A DNA stretch of 64,000 nucleotides, taken from contig NZ_CP109149.1 of NCBI RefSeq assembly GCF_035920345.1, positions 3,906,001-3,970,000 on the forward strand, written 5' to 3'. This stretch comes from Nocardia vinacea. GTDB lineage: Bacteria; Actinomycetota; Actinomycetes; Mycobacteriales; Mycobacteriaceae. Under the pieces are notes generated by a model. The model ran no database searches, was not told where the DNA came from, and saw only the letters and a list, made by a program, of their open reading frames with translations. This document shows positions 32,882 to 41,036 of this stretch, one piece after another; the stretch's first letter is position 1; each line of letters begins with the position of its first letter. The position numbers and the translations under genes are program-made.

Positions 32882-33589
32882 GTGAAAACCGCTGTGGTCA
32901 CCGGAGGCGCCTCGGGCATCGGCCTCGGCATTGTCGAGCGCCTGCGCGCCGACGGCCTGCACGTCGCCACCCTCGACCTGAACCCGTCCGCCGAGGACGA
33001 TTTCGCCTATCAGGCCGATGTGACGAAACCGGACGAGATCGCCGCGGCGTTGACCGATGTGCGCGCGAAGCTGGGTCCGATCACCGTGCTGGTCAATGCC
33101 GCCGGAATCGAGAAGTACCGCCGCTTCCAGAACCTCACCTTCGAGGAGTGGCAGCGCATCATCGATGTCAACCTGCACGGCGTATTCCACATGGTCCAAG
33201 CCGTACTGCCGGATATGACGGCCGCGAACTGGGGACGCATCGTCAATATCTCCTCCTCCAGTACCCACTCCGGCCAGCCGTTCATGGCGGCGTACGTGGC
33301 GGCCAAGTCCGGACTCAACGGCCTCACCAAATCGCTTGCGCTGGAACTGGGGCCGTATGGGATCACCGTCAACGCGGTCCCGCCGGGCTTCATCGATACC
33401 CCCATGCTGCGCCGATCCGAGGAGAAGCAGCTGCTCGGCGGAACCATCGAGGAGCACATCCAGCGCACCCCGGTGCGCCGGGTCGGTCGCCCCGCCGATA
33501 TCGCCGCCGCCTGCTCGTTCCTGATCTCCGAGGACGCCGGCTACATCACCGGACAGATCCTCGGCGTCAACGGCGGCCGTAATACCTGA
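32882..33589 (+). CDS. SDR oxidoreductase
   Basis: This 235-residue classical SDR has TGGASGIG at about 7-14, VNAAG at about 73, and the catalytic YVAAK at about 139-143. It ends with GQILGVNGGRNT. Such enzymes oxidise hydroxyacyl-CoAs or secondary alcohols with NAD(P). The GTG at 32882 follows AAGGGA; the long open frame upstream of it crosses the promoter and is not translated. It heads an operon of nine genes with a second SDR, ferredoxin, P450, thiolase-like fusion and others. Confidence 0.9.
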   Translation: MKTAVVTGGASGIGLGIVERLRADGLHVATLDLNPSAEDDFAYQADVTKPDEIAAALTDVRAKLGPITVLVNAAGIEKYRRFQNLTFEEWQRIIDVNLHGVFHMVQAVLPDMTAANWGRIVNISSSSTHSGQPFMAAYVAAKSGLNGLTKSLALELGPYGITVNAVPPGFIDTPMLRRSEEKQLLGGTIEEHIQRTPVRRVGRPADIAAACSFLISEDAGYITGQILGVNGGRNT

Positions 33590-33651
33590 ACCCGTCCGTG
33601 CCCCGGCACGGGTGGTGCAGCCCAGAAGAAGTAGGACCGAAAGGAACAGCC

Positions 33652-34512
33652 GTGGGACGTGTGGAGGGCAAGGTCGCCTTCGTCACCGGAGCCGCGCGAG
33701 GCCAGGGCCGTAGCCACGCGGTGAAGCTCGCCGAGGAGGGTGCCGACATCATCGCGGTGGATATCTGCCGTGATATCGAGAGCATCCAGTACTCGCTATC
33801 GCGACCGGAGGATCTCGAGGAGACCACCCGTCTCGTCGAGAAAACCGGCCGGCGCATCATCGCCGAACAGGCCGACGTGCGCGACCGAGCGCAACTCGCC
33901 GCGGTGATCGAGCGCGGTATCGCCGAATTCGGCCATCTCGACATCGTGGTGGCCCAGGCCGGCATCGCCGGTATGAAGGGCGAACCGCAGTGGCAGGCCT
34001 GGACCGATGTCATCGATACCAACCTGATCGGCGTCATCAACGCCGTCCAGGCGGCGCTGCCGCATCTCGGCGCAGGCGCATCGATCATCGCCACCGGCTC
34101 GACCGCGGCGCTGATGGAACTGTCGAAGGTCGATCAGCCGGGCAAGGACCCGGGCGGTGTCGCCTATATGGTCGCCAAACGCCTTCTGTCGCAATATATC
34201 CACGAGATTGCTACACACTTGGCAGCGGGCAATATTCGCGCCAATGTCGTGCACCCCACCAATTGCAACACCCCCATGCTGCAGAGCGAGCCGATGTACC
34301 GGTCGTTCCGCCCGGATCTCGAGCATCCCACCCGCGCCGACGCCGAACCCGCCTTCTTCGTACAGCAGGCCATGCCGGTCCCCTATATCGAGCCGGAGGA
34401 GATCAGCAACGCGGTGTTGTTCCTGGCCTCCGACGAGTCCCGTTTCATCACCGGTACCCAGCTGCGGGTCGATGCCGGCGGCTATCTGAAGTGGTACGAC
34501 TACCGCGTCTGA
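33652..34512 (+). CDS. Mycofactocin-coupled SDR family oxidoreductase
   Basis: The 286-residue protein begins MGRVEGKVAFVTGAARGQGRS (read in two parts), with the RGQGRSHA variant of the SDR nucleotide motif and a long insertion before ADVRDRAQL; both are hallmarks of the mycofactocin-coupled SDR subfamily, which keeps NAD bound and passes electrons to mycofactocin. The catalytic pair is YMVAK (about 179-183). RVDAGGYLKWYDYRV at the C-terminus is also typical. The GTG at 33652 has GAAAGGA upstream. It likely oxidises an alcohol made by the P450 encoded two genes later. Confidence 0.9.
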   Translation: MGRVEGKVAFVTGAARGQGRSHAVKLAEEGADIIAVDICRDIESIQYSLSRPEDLEETTRLVEKTGRRIIAEQADVRDRAQLAAVIERGIAEFGHLDIVVAQAGIAGMKGEPQWQAWTDVIDTNLIGVINAVQAALPHLGAGASIIATGSTAALMELSKVDQPGKDPGGVAYMVAKRLLSQYIHEIATHLAAGNIRANVVHPTNCNTPMLQSEPMYRSFRPDLEHPTRADAEPAFFVQQAMPVPYIEPEEISNAVLFLASDESRFITGTQLRVDAGGYLKWYDYRV

Positions 34513-34526
34513 AGGGAAGAAATACC

Positions 34527-34721
34527 GTGAAGGTTCGAGTCGATGACGAACGCTGTCAGGGCCACACGCTGTGCGCGATGATCGCCCCGAAAGTGTTCGA
34601 ACTCAGTGAAATCGACGGGCATTCGTCACCGGTCAGCGAAGACGTTCCCGCCGATCAGCAGGACAACGTCCGCGAGGCCGTCCGGTCCTGCCCCGAGCGG
34701 GCGATCTCCAGCACCGAATAG
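34527..34721 (+). CDS. [3Fe-4S] ferredoxin, P450 partner
   Basis: The 64-residue acidic protein has Cys10 and Cys16 in RCQGHTLC and Cys55 in SCPE, the CX5C...CP arrangement of single-cluster [3Fe-4S] ferredoxins; His13 occupies the position of the missing fourth ligand. These proteins hand electrons to bacterial P450s. The next gene, 11 bp downstream, is a P450. No ferredoxin reductase gene is seen in the window, so a reductase encoded elsewhere is needed. Start is GTG at 34527 after GAAGGGAAG. Confidence 0.93.
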   Translation: MKVRVDDERCQGHTLCAMIAPKVFELSEIDGHSSPVSEDVPADQQDNVREAVRSCPERAISSTE

Positions 34722-34732
34722 AGGAACCGCCG

Positions 34733-36088
34733 ATGACCGATATCGCATCCGATGCCGAGCGCAGACAGCCGGAATTTCACTTCGATCGACACACCCCGCA
34801 ATATCGCGGACAGTTCGTCGACATCACCCAGCAGATGCAGAGCGAGTGCCCGGTAGCCTGGACCGAAACCTACGGCGGGCACTGGGTGGCCGCGGGTAAC
34901 CGCGAAGTGTTCGAACTGGCTCGCTGCCCGCACATCTCCAACGACAACGACCCCAATGGGGAGCGCCGCGGCTACAAGGGGATTTCCATTCCGACGCCGG
35001 AACGCGGCCAGGGTATTCGCGCGGGCATCCTGGAAATGGACCCGCCCGAACAGCGGGAACTGCGCTCGGCGCTGAATCCGTATCTGTCCCCAGCGGCGGT
35101 GCAGCGCTGGATTCCGTTCGTCGACGAAATCGTGCGCGCCGGCATCGACGAGCAGATCGAAAGCGGCAGCATCGATTTCGTCGACGAGTTGGCCAATATC
35201 GTGCCCGCGGTGCTCACCCTCGCGATGCTGGGCATCCCGCTGGACAAGTGGACCATCTACAACGAACCCGCGCACGCCTCGGTGTACACCCCACCGGATT
35301 CGCCGGACACCCCGCGGATCGCCGAGATGCACCGCACCATGGGCCTTGACCTGCTGACGAATTATCTGGAGGTCAAACAGAATCCACGGCCGGGCATGCT
35401 GCACGCCGTCGCGGAGTCCACCCTGAACGGCGAGCCGATCTCCGATATGGACGCGCTCGGCATGCTCAGCCTCATTATCGGCGGCGGTTTCGACACCACC
35501 ACCGCGCTCACCGCGCACGCATTGGAATGGCTGTCGGAGAATCCGGATCAGCGCGAATTGCTCAGCCGCGAACGCGATCTCATGCTGGATTCCGCGACCG
35601 AGGAGTTCCTGCGCTACTTCACCCCCGCACCGGGTGACGGCCGTACCTTTGCCCAGGATTGCGAGGTCGGGGGCAAGCGGTTCGCCGAGGGTGAGCGGCT
35701 GTGGCTGTCGTGGGCGATGGCCAACCGGGATCCCGAGGTGTTCGACAACCCCAATGAGATCGATATGGAACGACGGGGCAATCGGCACTACAGTTTCGGT
35801 CTCGGCGTGCATCGCTGCATCGGTTCCAATATGGCGCGCATGGTGTTCAAGCGAATGCTGCTCGCGGTGTTCGACCGGATGCCGGACTATCGCTGTGATC
35901 CCGAGGACGCCGTACATTACGACACCATCGGCGTCATCCAGGGCATGCGGCATCTGCCTGCCACCTTCACCCCCGGTCCTCGGCTGGGCGCCGGACTCGA
36001 CGAAACCCTGGCGAAGCTGCAGCGCGTCTGCGATGAGCAGCGGCTGGCCGAACCGGTCACCGTACGCAAGGGCGACGCCCAGATCTGA
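34733..36088 (+). CDS. Cytochrome P450
   Basis: This 451-residue soluble P450 has the heme-binding FGLGVHRCIG motif with Cys362, the I-helix oxygen-binding segment IIGGGFDTTTAL (about 243-254), and a K-helix region EEFLRYFTP. It would hydroxylate a hydrophobic compound with O2 and electrons from the ferredoxin encoded just upstream. The about 35-residue tail after the last strand is longer than in many bacterial P450s. The redox and alcohol-oxidising SDR genes of the same operon suggest hydroxylation followed by oxidation. Substrate unknown; family number cannot be given without a search. Confidence 0.93.
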   Translation: MTDIASDAERRQPEFHFDRHTPQYRGQFVDITQQMQSECPVAWTETYGGHWVAAGNREVFELARCPHISNDNDPNGERRGYKGISIPTPERGQGIRAGILEMDPPEQRELRSALNPYLSPAAVQRWIPFVDEIVRAGIDEQIESGSIDFVDELANIVPAVLTLAMLGIPLDKWTIYNEPAHASVYTPPDSPDTPRIAEMHRTMGLDLLTNYLEVKQNPRPGMLHAVAESTLNGEPISDMDALGMLSLIIGGGFDTTTALTAHALEWLSENPDQRELLSRERDLMLDSATEEFLRYFTPAPGDGRTFAQDCEVGGKRFAEGERLWLSWAMANRDPEVFDNPNEIDMERRGNRHYSFGLGVHRCIGSNMARMVFKRMLLAVFDRMPDYRCDPEDAVHYDTIGVIQGMRHLPATFTPGPRLGAGLDETLAKLQRVCDEQRLAEPVTVRKGDAQI

Positions 36089-36108
36089 CGAAAGAGCGAG
36101 GAGGCGAT

Positions 36109-37767
36109 ATGGGCGAAGCATCGGGACGTCCACTGCCATTGCTCACCCTCGAGAACGAGTTCTTCTGGACCTCGGGGAGCGATGGCACGCTGCGCATACA
36201 GGAATGTGAATCCTGTGCGGCACTGATCCATCCACCGCAGCCGGTGTGCCGGTATTGCCGTGGACACGAGATGGGAGTGCGTGCCGTCTCCGGCTTCGCC
36301 ACACTCGCCGGCTTCACCGTCAACCACCGTTTCGGTGTGCCGGGATTGCCCGCGCCCTACGTCGTGGCGCAGGTAGCGCTCGAGGAGGATCCGCGAGTTC
36401 GGCTGACCACCAATGTGATCGACTGCGATCCGGATGCCCTGGTTCTCGGCATGCGGCTCGAGGTGGTCTTCCAACAGGACGACGACGTCTGGCTGCCGCT
36501 GTTCCGGCCCGTCGAAACACAGCCGAAACCGGCCCCGCTGCCCGTGGACGATATTGCGCCACAAGAGTTCTGGCGGCACGTGCGGCCTATGGTGCGCTCG
36601 GAGAAATTCGAGGACCGGGTCGCGCTCACCGGTATCGGCATGTCGCCGATCGGGCGGCGATTGCAGGTTCCGCCGCTGCGGCTGACCATTCAGGCCTGCG
36701 AACGCGCGGTCGCCGACGCCGGATTGACACTCGACGATATCGACGGCCTGTCGACCTATCCCGGCGGCGGCAACATGGGCGGATTCAGCGAGGGCGGTGT
36801 CACTGCCCTGGAGTCTGCCCTCGGCATCCGGCCGACCTGGTACAACGGCGGCATCGAAACCTTCGGCCCAGGTGGGGCGGTCATCGCGGCCATGCTCGCG
36901 GTCGCGGGCGGGCTGGCCAGGCATGTGTTGTGTTTCCGCACCCTGTGGGAAGCCACCTTCAATGATCTGATGCGCACGGGCAAGATCAAGCCCTCCGGTG
37001 GGCGCACACCCGGCTGGATGGCCCCCTTCGGCGCCACCTCGGCGGCACATACCTTGGCGCAGAACGCACAACGGCATTTCCATCGCTATGGCACCACTCG
37101 CGAAACCCTCGGCTGGATCGCATTGAATCAGCGCGCGAATGCCGAACTCGAGCCGACCGCGATCTACCGAGATCCGATGACCATGCAGGACTACCTCGAG
37201 GCGCGCACGATCACCACCCCGTTCGGGCTCTACGACTGTGATGTGCCCTGCGACGGCGCGATCGCGGTCATCGTCTCGAGCGTGGACGCGGCGCGCGATC
37301 TGGCCAAACCACCCGTTCTGGTGGAGGCGGTCGGCACCCAGATCATCGAGCGCATCGAATGGGATCAGAGCACCCTCACTCACGAACCACAGGTGCTCGG
37401 CCCGGCCGCGCACTTGTGGACCCGAACCACGTTGCGCCCCACCGACGTAGACGTCGCCGAGTTGTACGACGGCTTCACCTTCAACTGCCTGTCCTGGCTG
37501 GAGGCCCTCGGCTTCTGCGGTATCGGCGAGGCCAAGGACTTCCTCGACGGCGGTAAGAACATCGCCCGCGACGGCCTACTCCCGCTCAATACCCACGGTG
37601 GCCAGCTCTCGCACGGCCGCACCCACGGTATGGGCCTGCTGCACGAGGCGATCCTGCAGTTGCGCGGTGAAGCCGGTGCGCGTCAGGTCGCCGACGCCCG
37701 CATCGGTGTGGTGTCGAGCGGCGGGCTCACCCCCGGTGGGGCAATGCTGCTGCGGAGCGATTCATGA
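36109..37767 (+). CDS. Fusion of DUF35 zinc-ribbon/OB-fold domain and thiolase-like (Ltp2-type) domain
   Basis: The 552-residue protein joins two partners that are usually separate. The N-terminal part (1-about 145) is DUF35-like, with a zinc ribbon of Cys33, Cys36, Cys47 and Cys50 and an OB-fold. The rest (about 165-552) is a thiolase-fold domain starting VALTGIGMSPIGRR. The nucleophile Cys region is replaced by GGIETFGPGG and the usual GHPxGATG becomes LSHGRTHGMG. This fits Ltp2-type aldolases, which with a DUF35 partner (ChsH2) cleave the C-C bond in the last step of sterol side-chain degradation. Retro-aldol cleavage of a beta-hydroxyacyl-CoA is therefore the best guess. Confidence 0.83.
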   Translation: MGEASGRPLPLLTLENEFFWTSGSDGTLRIQECESCAALIHPPQPVCRYCRGHEMGVRAVSGFATLAGFTVNHRFGVPGLPAPYVVAQVALEEDPRVRLTTNVIDCDPDALVLGMRLEVVFQQDDDVWLPLFRPVETQPKPAPLPVDDIAPQEFWRHVRPMVRSEKFEDRVALTGIGMSPIGRRLQVPPLRLTIQACERAVADAGLTLDDIDGLSTYPGGGNMGGFSEGGVTALESALGIRPTWYNGGIETFGPGGAVIAAMLAVAGGLARHVLCFRTLWEATFNDLMRTGKIKPSGGRTPGWMAPFGATSAAHTLAQNAQRHFHRYGTTRETLGWIALNQRANAELEPTAIYRDPMTMQDYLEARTITTPFGLYDCDVPCDGAIAVIVSSVDAARDLAKPPVLVEAVGTQIIERIEWDQSTLTHEPQVLGPAAHLWTRTTLRPTDVDVAELYDGFTFNCLSWLEALGFCGIGEAKDFLDGGKNIARDGLLPLNTHGGQLSHGRTHGMGLLHEAILQLRGEAGARQVADARIGVVSSGGLTPGGAMLLRSDS

Positions 37768-38738
37768 CGATTACCGAATCCGATTTCTCCCTGCTCACCG
37801 ACGACGACCCGATTCCGGTGGTCACCGAGGTCGACGGCATCCCGATGTCCGGGTTGTTGGCCGAGGCGCCGACACCGCGGGCGGTGCTGCTCGCACTGCA
37901 CGGCGGCGCCACCACCTCGGCGTATTTCGACTGCCCGGACCATCCGCGACTGTCACTGCTGCGGCTGGCCGCCGCGGCCGGATACACCGTGCTGGCTCTG
38001 GACCGGCCCGGATACGGCAGCTCGCACACGCATGCCGACGAACTCGCCGACCCACAGCGCCGTGTCGATCTGATGTACGCGGCGGCCGAGCGGCATCTCG
38101 GGTCGCGGCCCCGCGGCGCGGGCACCTTCTTGCTCGCCCATTCCGCGGGCAGCGAACTGGCGCTGCGGATGGCGGCCGACGAGCGCGGCCGCGAGTTGCT
38201 CGGCCTCGAATTGGCCGGGACCGGATTGGAACATCAGCAGGAGGCCTACGACATCCTGTGGGGACCGGATCCGCAAGGGCGGCGGCGCATGCGGCGCGAC
38301 GGCGTGCCGGGCGGCGTCACCGAACTGCTGTGGTATCCGGCCCGGCTGTACCCGCCCGAGCTGGTCGGCGGCGCGCGGATCGGGTCCTATGGCCCACGCT
38401 ACGAAGGGAATTCGGTCGAGGACTGGCCGACGGTCACCTTCCCCACCCTGGCCGCCGAGGTTCGGATTCCGGTGCGGTTCACTGTCGGCGACCACGAACG
38501 GGTGTGGCGCAACGACGCCGAGGCACTCGCCGAGGTCGCCAACCGGTTCACCGCCGCGCCCAGGGTCGTGCTCAATGTCCAGCCCAACAGCGGCCACAAC
38601 CTCAGCATGGGACATACGGCCGCCGCCTACCACCTCGGGCTGCTGGCCTTCGTCGAAGAGGCGGCCGTCGCCCGGAGCACCGGCGAATTCCACGGCCCGG
38701 CAATACAATTCAACGGCACCACACGGGAGGTGAACTGA
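37764..38738 (+). CDS. Alpha/beta-hydrolase
   Basis: This 324-residue protein has the oxyanion HGG (46-48), a nucleophile elbow AHSAGS with Ser127, and a late GHNLSMGHTAAAYH segment that can supply the catalytic His (about 288). DRPGYGSS at 80-87 is typical of the fold. It overlaps the OB-fold/thiolase gene by 4 bp and the next gene by 1 bp, so it is made with them. It may hydrolyse an ester or a C-C bond in the pathway, or a CoA thioester; the sequence does not decide. Confidence 0.84.
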   Translation: MTITESDFSLLTDDDPIPVVTEVDGIPMSGLLAEAPTPRAVLLALHGGATTSAYFDCPDHPRLSLLRLAAAAGYTVLALDRPGYGSSHTHADELADPQRRVDLMYAAAERHLGSRPRGAGTFLLAHSAGSELALRMAADERGRELLGLELAGTGLEHQQEAYDILWGPDPQGRRRMRRDGVPGGVTELLWYPARLYPPELVGGARIGSYGPRYEGNSVEDWPTVTFPTLAAEVRIPVRFTVGDHERVWRNDAEALAEVANRFTAAPRVVLNVQPNSGHNLSMGHTAAAYHLGLLAFVEEAAVARSTGEFHGPAIQFNGTTREVN

Positions 38739-39241
38739 TGGACGTCGTCGACGTTGCCATCGCACTCGTGCGACTCGTCGTGGGGGCCACCATGATCGCC
38801 CACGGGGTCAATCACTGGGTGGGCGGCGGCAAGATCGCGGGCACCGCGCGCTGGTTCAGCGGCCTCGGACTGCGCGGTGGCGTCCTGCACGCGTGGCTGA
38901 GCGTCGTCACCGAAATCGGTGCGGGCGTGCTGTTGATCGTCGGGCTGCTCACCCCGCTGGCGTGTGCGGCGGTCATCTCGGTGATGGCGGTCGCGGGCCT
39001 GCTCGCCCACCGCACCAACGGATTCTTCGTATTCAAAGAGGGTTACGAGTATGTGCTCGTGCTCGCGGTCGTTTCGCTGGCGCTGGGGCTGCTCGGTCCC
39101 GGGTGGCTGTCCATCGATCACGCCGCCGATATCGAGATAACGGGTTGGGCCGGTGGCGGCATCGCCCTCGGGGTCGGCCTGGTCGCCACCGCGGGCCTGC
39201 TCGCCGTGTTCTGGCGGCCCGAAGCGGAAGGCGAAGCGTGA
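38738..39241 (+). CDS. DoxX-family membrane protein
   Basis: The 167-residue product has four hydrophobic segments (about 5-25, 50-70, 75-92, 105-123) with a further one near the C-terminus. The first helix with LVVGATMIAHGVNHW and the polar patch GGGKIAGTARWFSGLGLR are typical of DoxX proteins. DoxX is linked to membrane-bound redox reactions, originally thiosulfate:quinone oxidoreductase, but most members are uncharacterised. It is coupled by 1-bp TGATG overlaps to genes on both sides. In this operon it could link oxidation of an intermediate to the quinone pool, which is speculation. Confidence 0.82.
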   Translation: MDVVDVAIALVRLVVGATMIAHGVNHWVGGGKIAGTARWFSGLGLRGGVLHAWLSVVTEIGAGVLLIVGLLTPLACAAVISVMAVAGLLAHRTNGFFVFKEGYEYVLVLAVVSLALGLLGPGWLSIDHAADIEITGWAGGGIALGVGLVATAGLLAVFWRPEAEGEA

Positions 39242-40059
39242 TGCGGGTCGGATTCATCGGACTCGGCAGCCAAGGTGCGCCGATGGCACGCCGGATCGTC
39301 GACTCCGGATATGAGACAACGCTGTGGGCGCGGCGGCCCGCCTCACTCGAGCCGTTCGCCGATACGGCGGCGAAGGTCGCCGCAGCACCGGCGGAACTGG
39401 CAGCCGCGAGCGATCTCGTCTGCCTCTGCGTGGTCGGCGACGCCGACGTCCGCGAAGTCGTGACCGGCGCCGACGGCGTACTGGCGGGCATGGCCGCCGG
39501 CACGATCCTCGCCGTGCACAGCACGGTGCATCCGGACACCTGCCGCGATCTCGCAGATATCGCTGTGGCACAGGGGGTTTCGATCATCGACGCACCGGTC
39601 AGCGGTGGCGGCGCTGCAGCCGCCGAGGGCCGGTTGCTGGTGATGGTCGGCGGCTCGACCGATATCGTCCAACGCGCTCGCCCGGTATTCGAGACCTACG
39701 CCGAGCCCGTCGTCCATCTGGGCCCGCTCGGCGCCGGACAGACCGCCAAGCTGCTCAACAACCTGCTTTTCACCGCGAATCTCGCCACGGCGGCAAGCAC
39801 TCTCGCGCTCGGTACGTCGATCGGTATCGATCCGACCCGCCTCGGCGAGGTGATCTCGCACGGCACCGCCGACAGCTTCGCGCTCGGTCGTGTCGTCTCC
39901 GCGGGCGGCACCCTGGACCGGATCGCCGCACACGCCGGGCCGCTGCTGCGCAAGGATGTCGGTCTGATCGCGGACCTGGCCGCCGCCGCGAGCGCCGAAC
40001 CCGGCATCGTGCTCGACGCCGCGGACGCGACCCTCGCGATGATCGATCATCCGCGCTGA
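39241..40059 (+). CDS. 3-hydroxyisobutyrate dehydrogenase-like oxidoreductase, first copy
   Basis: The 272-residue protein belongs to the beta-hydroxyacid dehydrogenase family. The NAD(P) motif is GFIGLGSQG (4-12), the substrate-binding segment DAPVSGG is near 117-123, and the catalytic Lys is in GQTAKLLNN near 167. It should oxidise a beta-hydroxy acid or reduce a semialdehyde, for example a short branched fragment released by the upstream aldolase. It overlaps DoxX and the second copy by 1 bp each. Confidence 0.9.
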   Translation: MRVGFIGLGSQGAPMARRIVDSGYETTLWARRPASLEPFADTAAKVAAAPAELAAASDLVCLCVVGDADVREVVTGADGVLAGMAAGTILAVHSTVHPDTCRDLADIAVAQGVSIIDAPVSGGGAAAAEGRLLVMVGGSTDIVQRARPVFETYAEPVVHLGPLGAGQTAKLLNNLLFTANLATAASTLALGTSIGIDPTRLGEVISHGTADSFALGRVVSAGGTLDRIAAHAGPLLRKDVGLIADLAAAASAEPGIVLDAADATLAMIDHPR

Positions 40060-40853
40060 TGCGCGTCGGATTCCTCGGCGCCGGGCGGATGGGGCGTCCC
40101 ATGGTGGAGCGGCTGGTCCGGGCCGGACATGAAGTGTGCGCGCTCGGCCGGTCGCTCGATGCACGCCGGGCCCTCACCGAGATCGGCGCGCAGGCCGTAT
40201 CCGCCCCCGCGGCGGTCGGGACCAACGCCGATCTGGTCATCGTGTGCGTCTTCACCGATGAACAGGTTCGAGCGGTATGTCTCGGCACACCGCTGCTCGC
40301 CGCCATGCCATCCGGTTCGACTCTCGTCCTGCACACCACCGGCAGTCCGCACACGACGGCGGCCATTGCCGCCGAAGCCATTGCCTCACATGGCATCCAG
40401 GTGCTCGACGCGCCCGTCAGCGGCGGCCCACCCGATATCGCGGCCGGGCGGCTCACCCTCTTCGTCGGTGGCCCGGTCGAGACCGTGGACCGGGTCCGGC
40501 CCGTGCTGGCCGCCTACGGCGACCCGATTCTGCACGTCGGTCCGCTCGGCGCGGGCCAGCGCGTCAAGTTGGTCAACAATGCCGTATTCGCCGCACAGCT
40601 CGGAATACTCACCGCGGCAGTGGATCTCGGGAAACAGCTGGGCGTCGCGGAGACCACCCTGTTGGCCGCGCTGCCGCACGGGAGCGCGGCAAGTCGCGCG
40701 CTGACCGGTGTCGCGGGGCGGGGTTCGGTGGCCGAATTCAGCGCATCGGTGGGCGAATTCGTCGGTAAGGATGTCGCGGCGGTCCGGTCGATCGCCGCCG
40801 AACTCGGCACCGATCTCGGCCTGCTCGACGCCGCTATCGACAATCGGCACTGA
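40059..40853 (+). CDS. 3-hydroxyisobutyrate dehydrogenase-like oxidoreductase, second copy
   Basis: The 264-residue paralogue of the preceding protein has GFLGAGRMG at 4-12, DAPVSGGPP near 117-125 and the catalytic Lys in GQRVKLVNN. The two differ widely in sequence, so the duplication is old and they may form a heteromer or act on different substrates. It is the last gene of the operon starting at 32882 and is followed by a very strong hairpin. Confidence 0.9.
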   Translation: MRVGFLGAGRMGRPMVERLVRAGHEVCALGRSLDARRALTEIGAQAVSAPAAVGTNADLVIVCVFTDEQVRAVCLGTPLLAAMPSGSTLVLHTTGSPHTTAAIAAEAIASHGIQVLDAPVSGGPPDIAAGRLTLFVGGPVETVDRVRPVLAAYGDPILHVGPLGAGQRVKLVNNAVFAAQLGILTAAVDLGKQLGVAETTLLAALPHGSAASRALTGVAGRGSVAEFSASVGEFVGKDVAAVRSIAAELGTDLGLLDAAIDNRH

Positions 40854-40950
40854 CCCGCTGGTGCCGGACTGTCGGCGGCGGCCGAACCGTACTGCACGAC
40901 AGCTCGTTTCGCGTAGATGAGGCTTCCACGCCAGCCGGACCACAGACGCG

Positions 40951-40993
40951 ACGGCGCCCCGAACCTGCAGCCTGTGCAGGTTCGGGGCGCCGT
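40951..40993. terminator. Perfect 19-bp hairpin, bidirectional terminator
   Basis: The arm ACGGCGCCCCGAACCTGCA (40951-40969) pairs perfectly with 40975-40993 around a 5-base loop. It lies between the convergent nine-gene operon and the MFS gene. There is no T-run, but stem strength and position make termination in both directions likely. Confidence 0.82.
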
Positions 40994-41036
40994 TCCCAAC
41001 CACGCCGCGCTGCGCGGGTGAGCGTGATCCGCGGTC

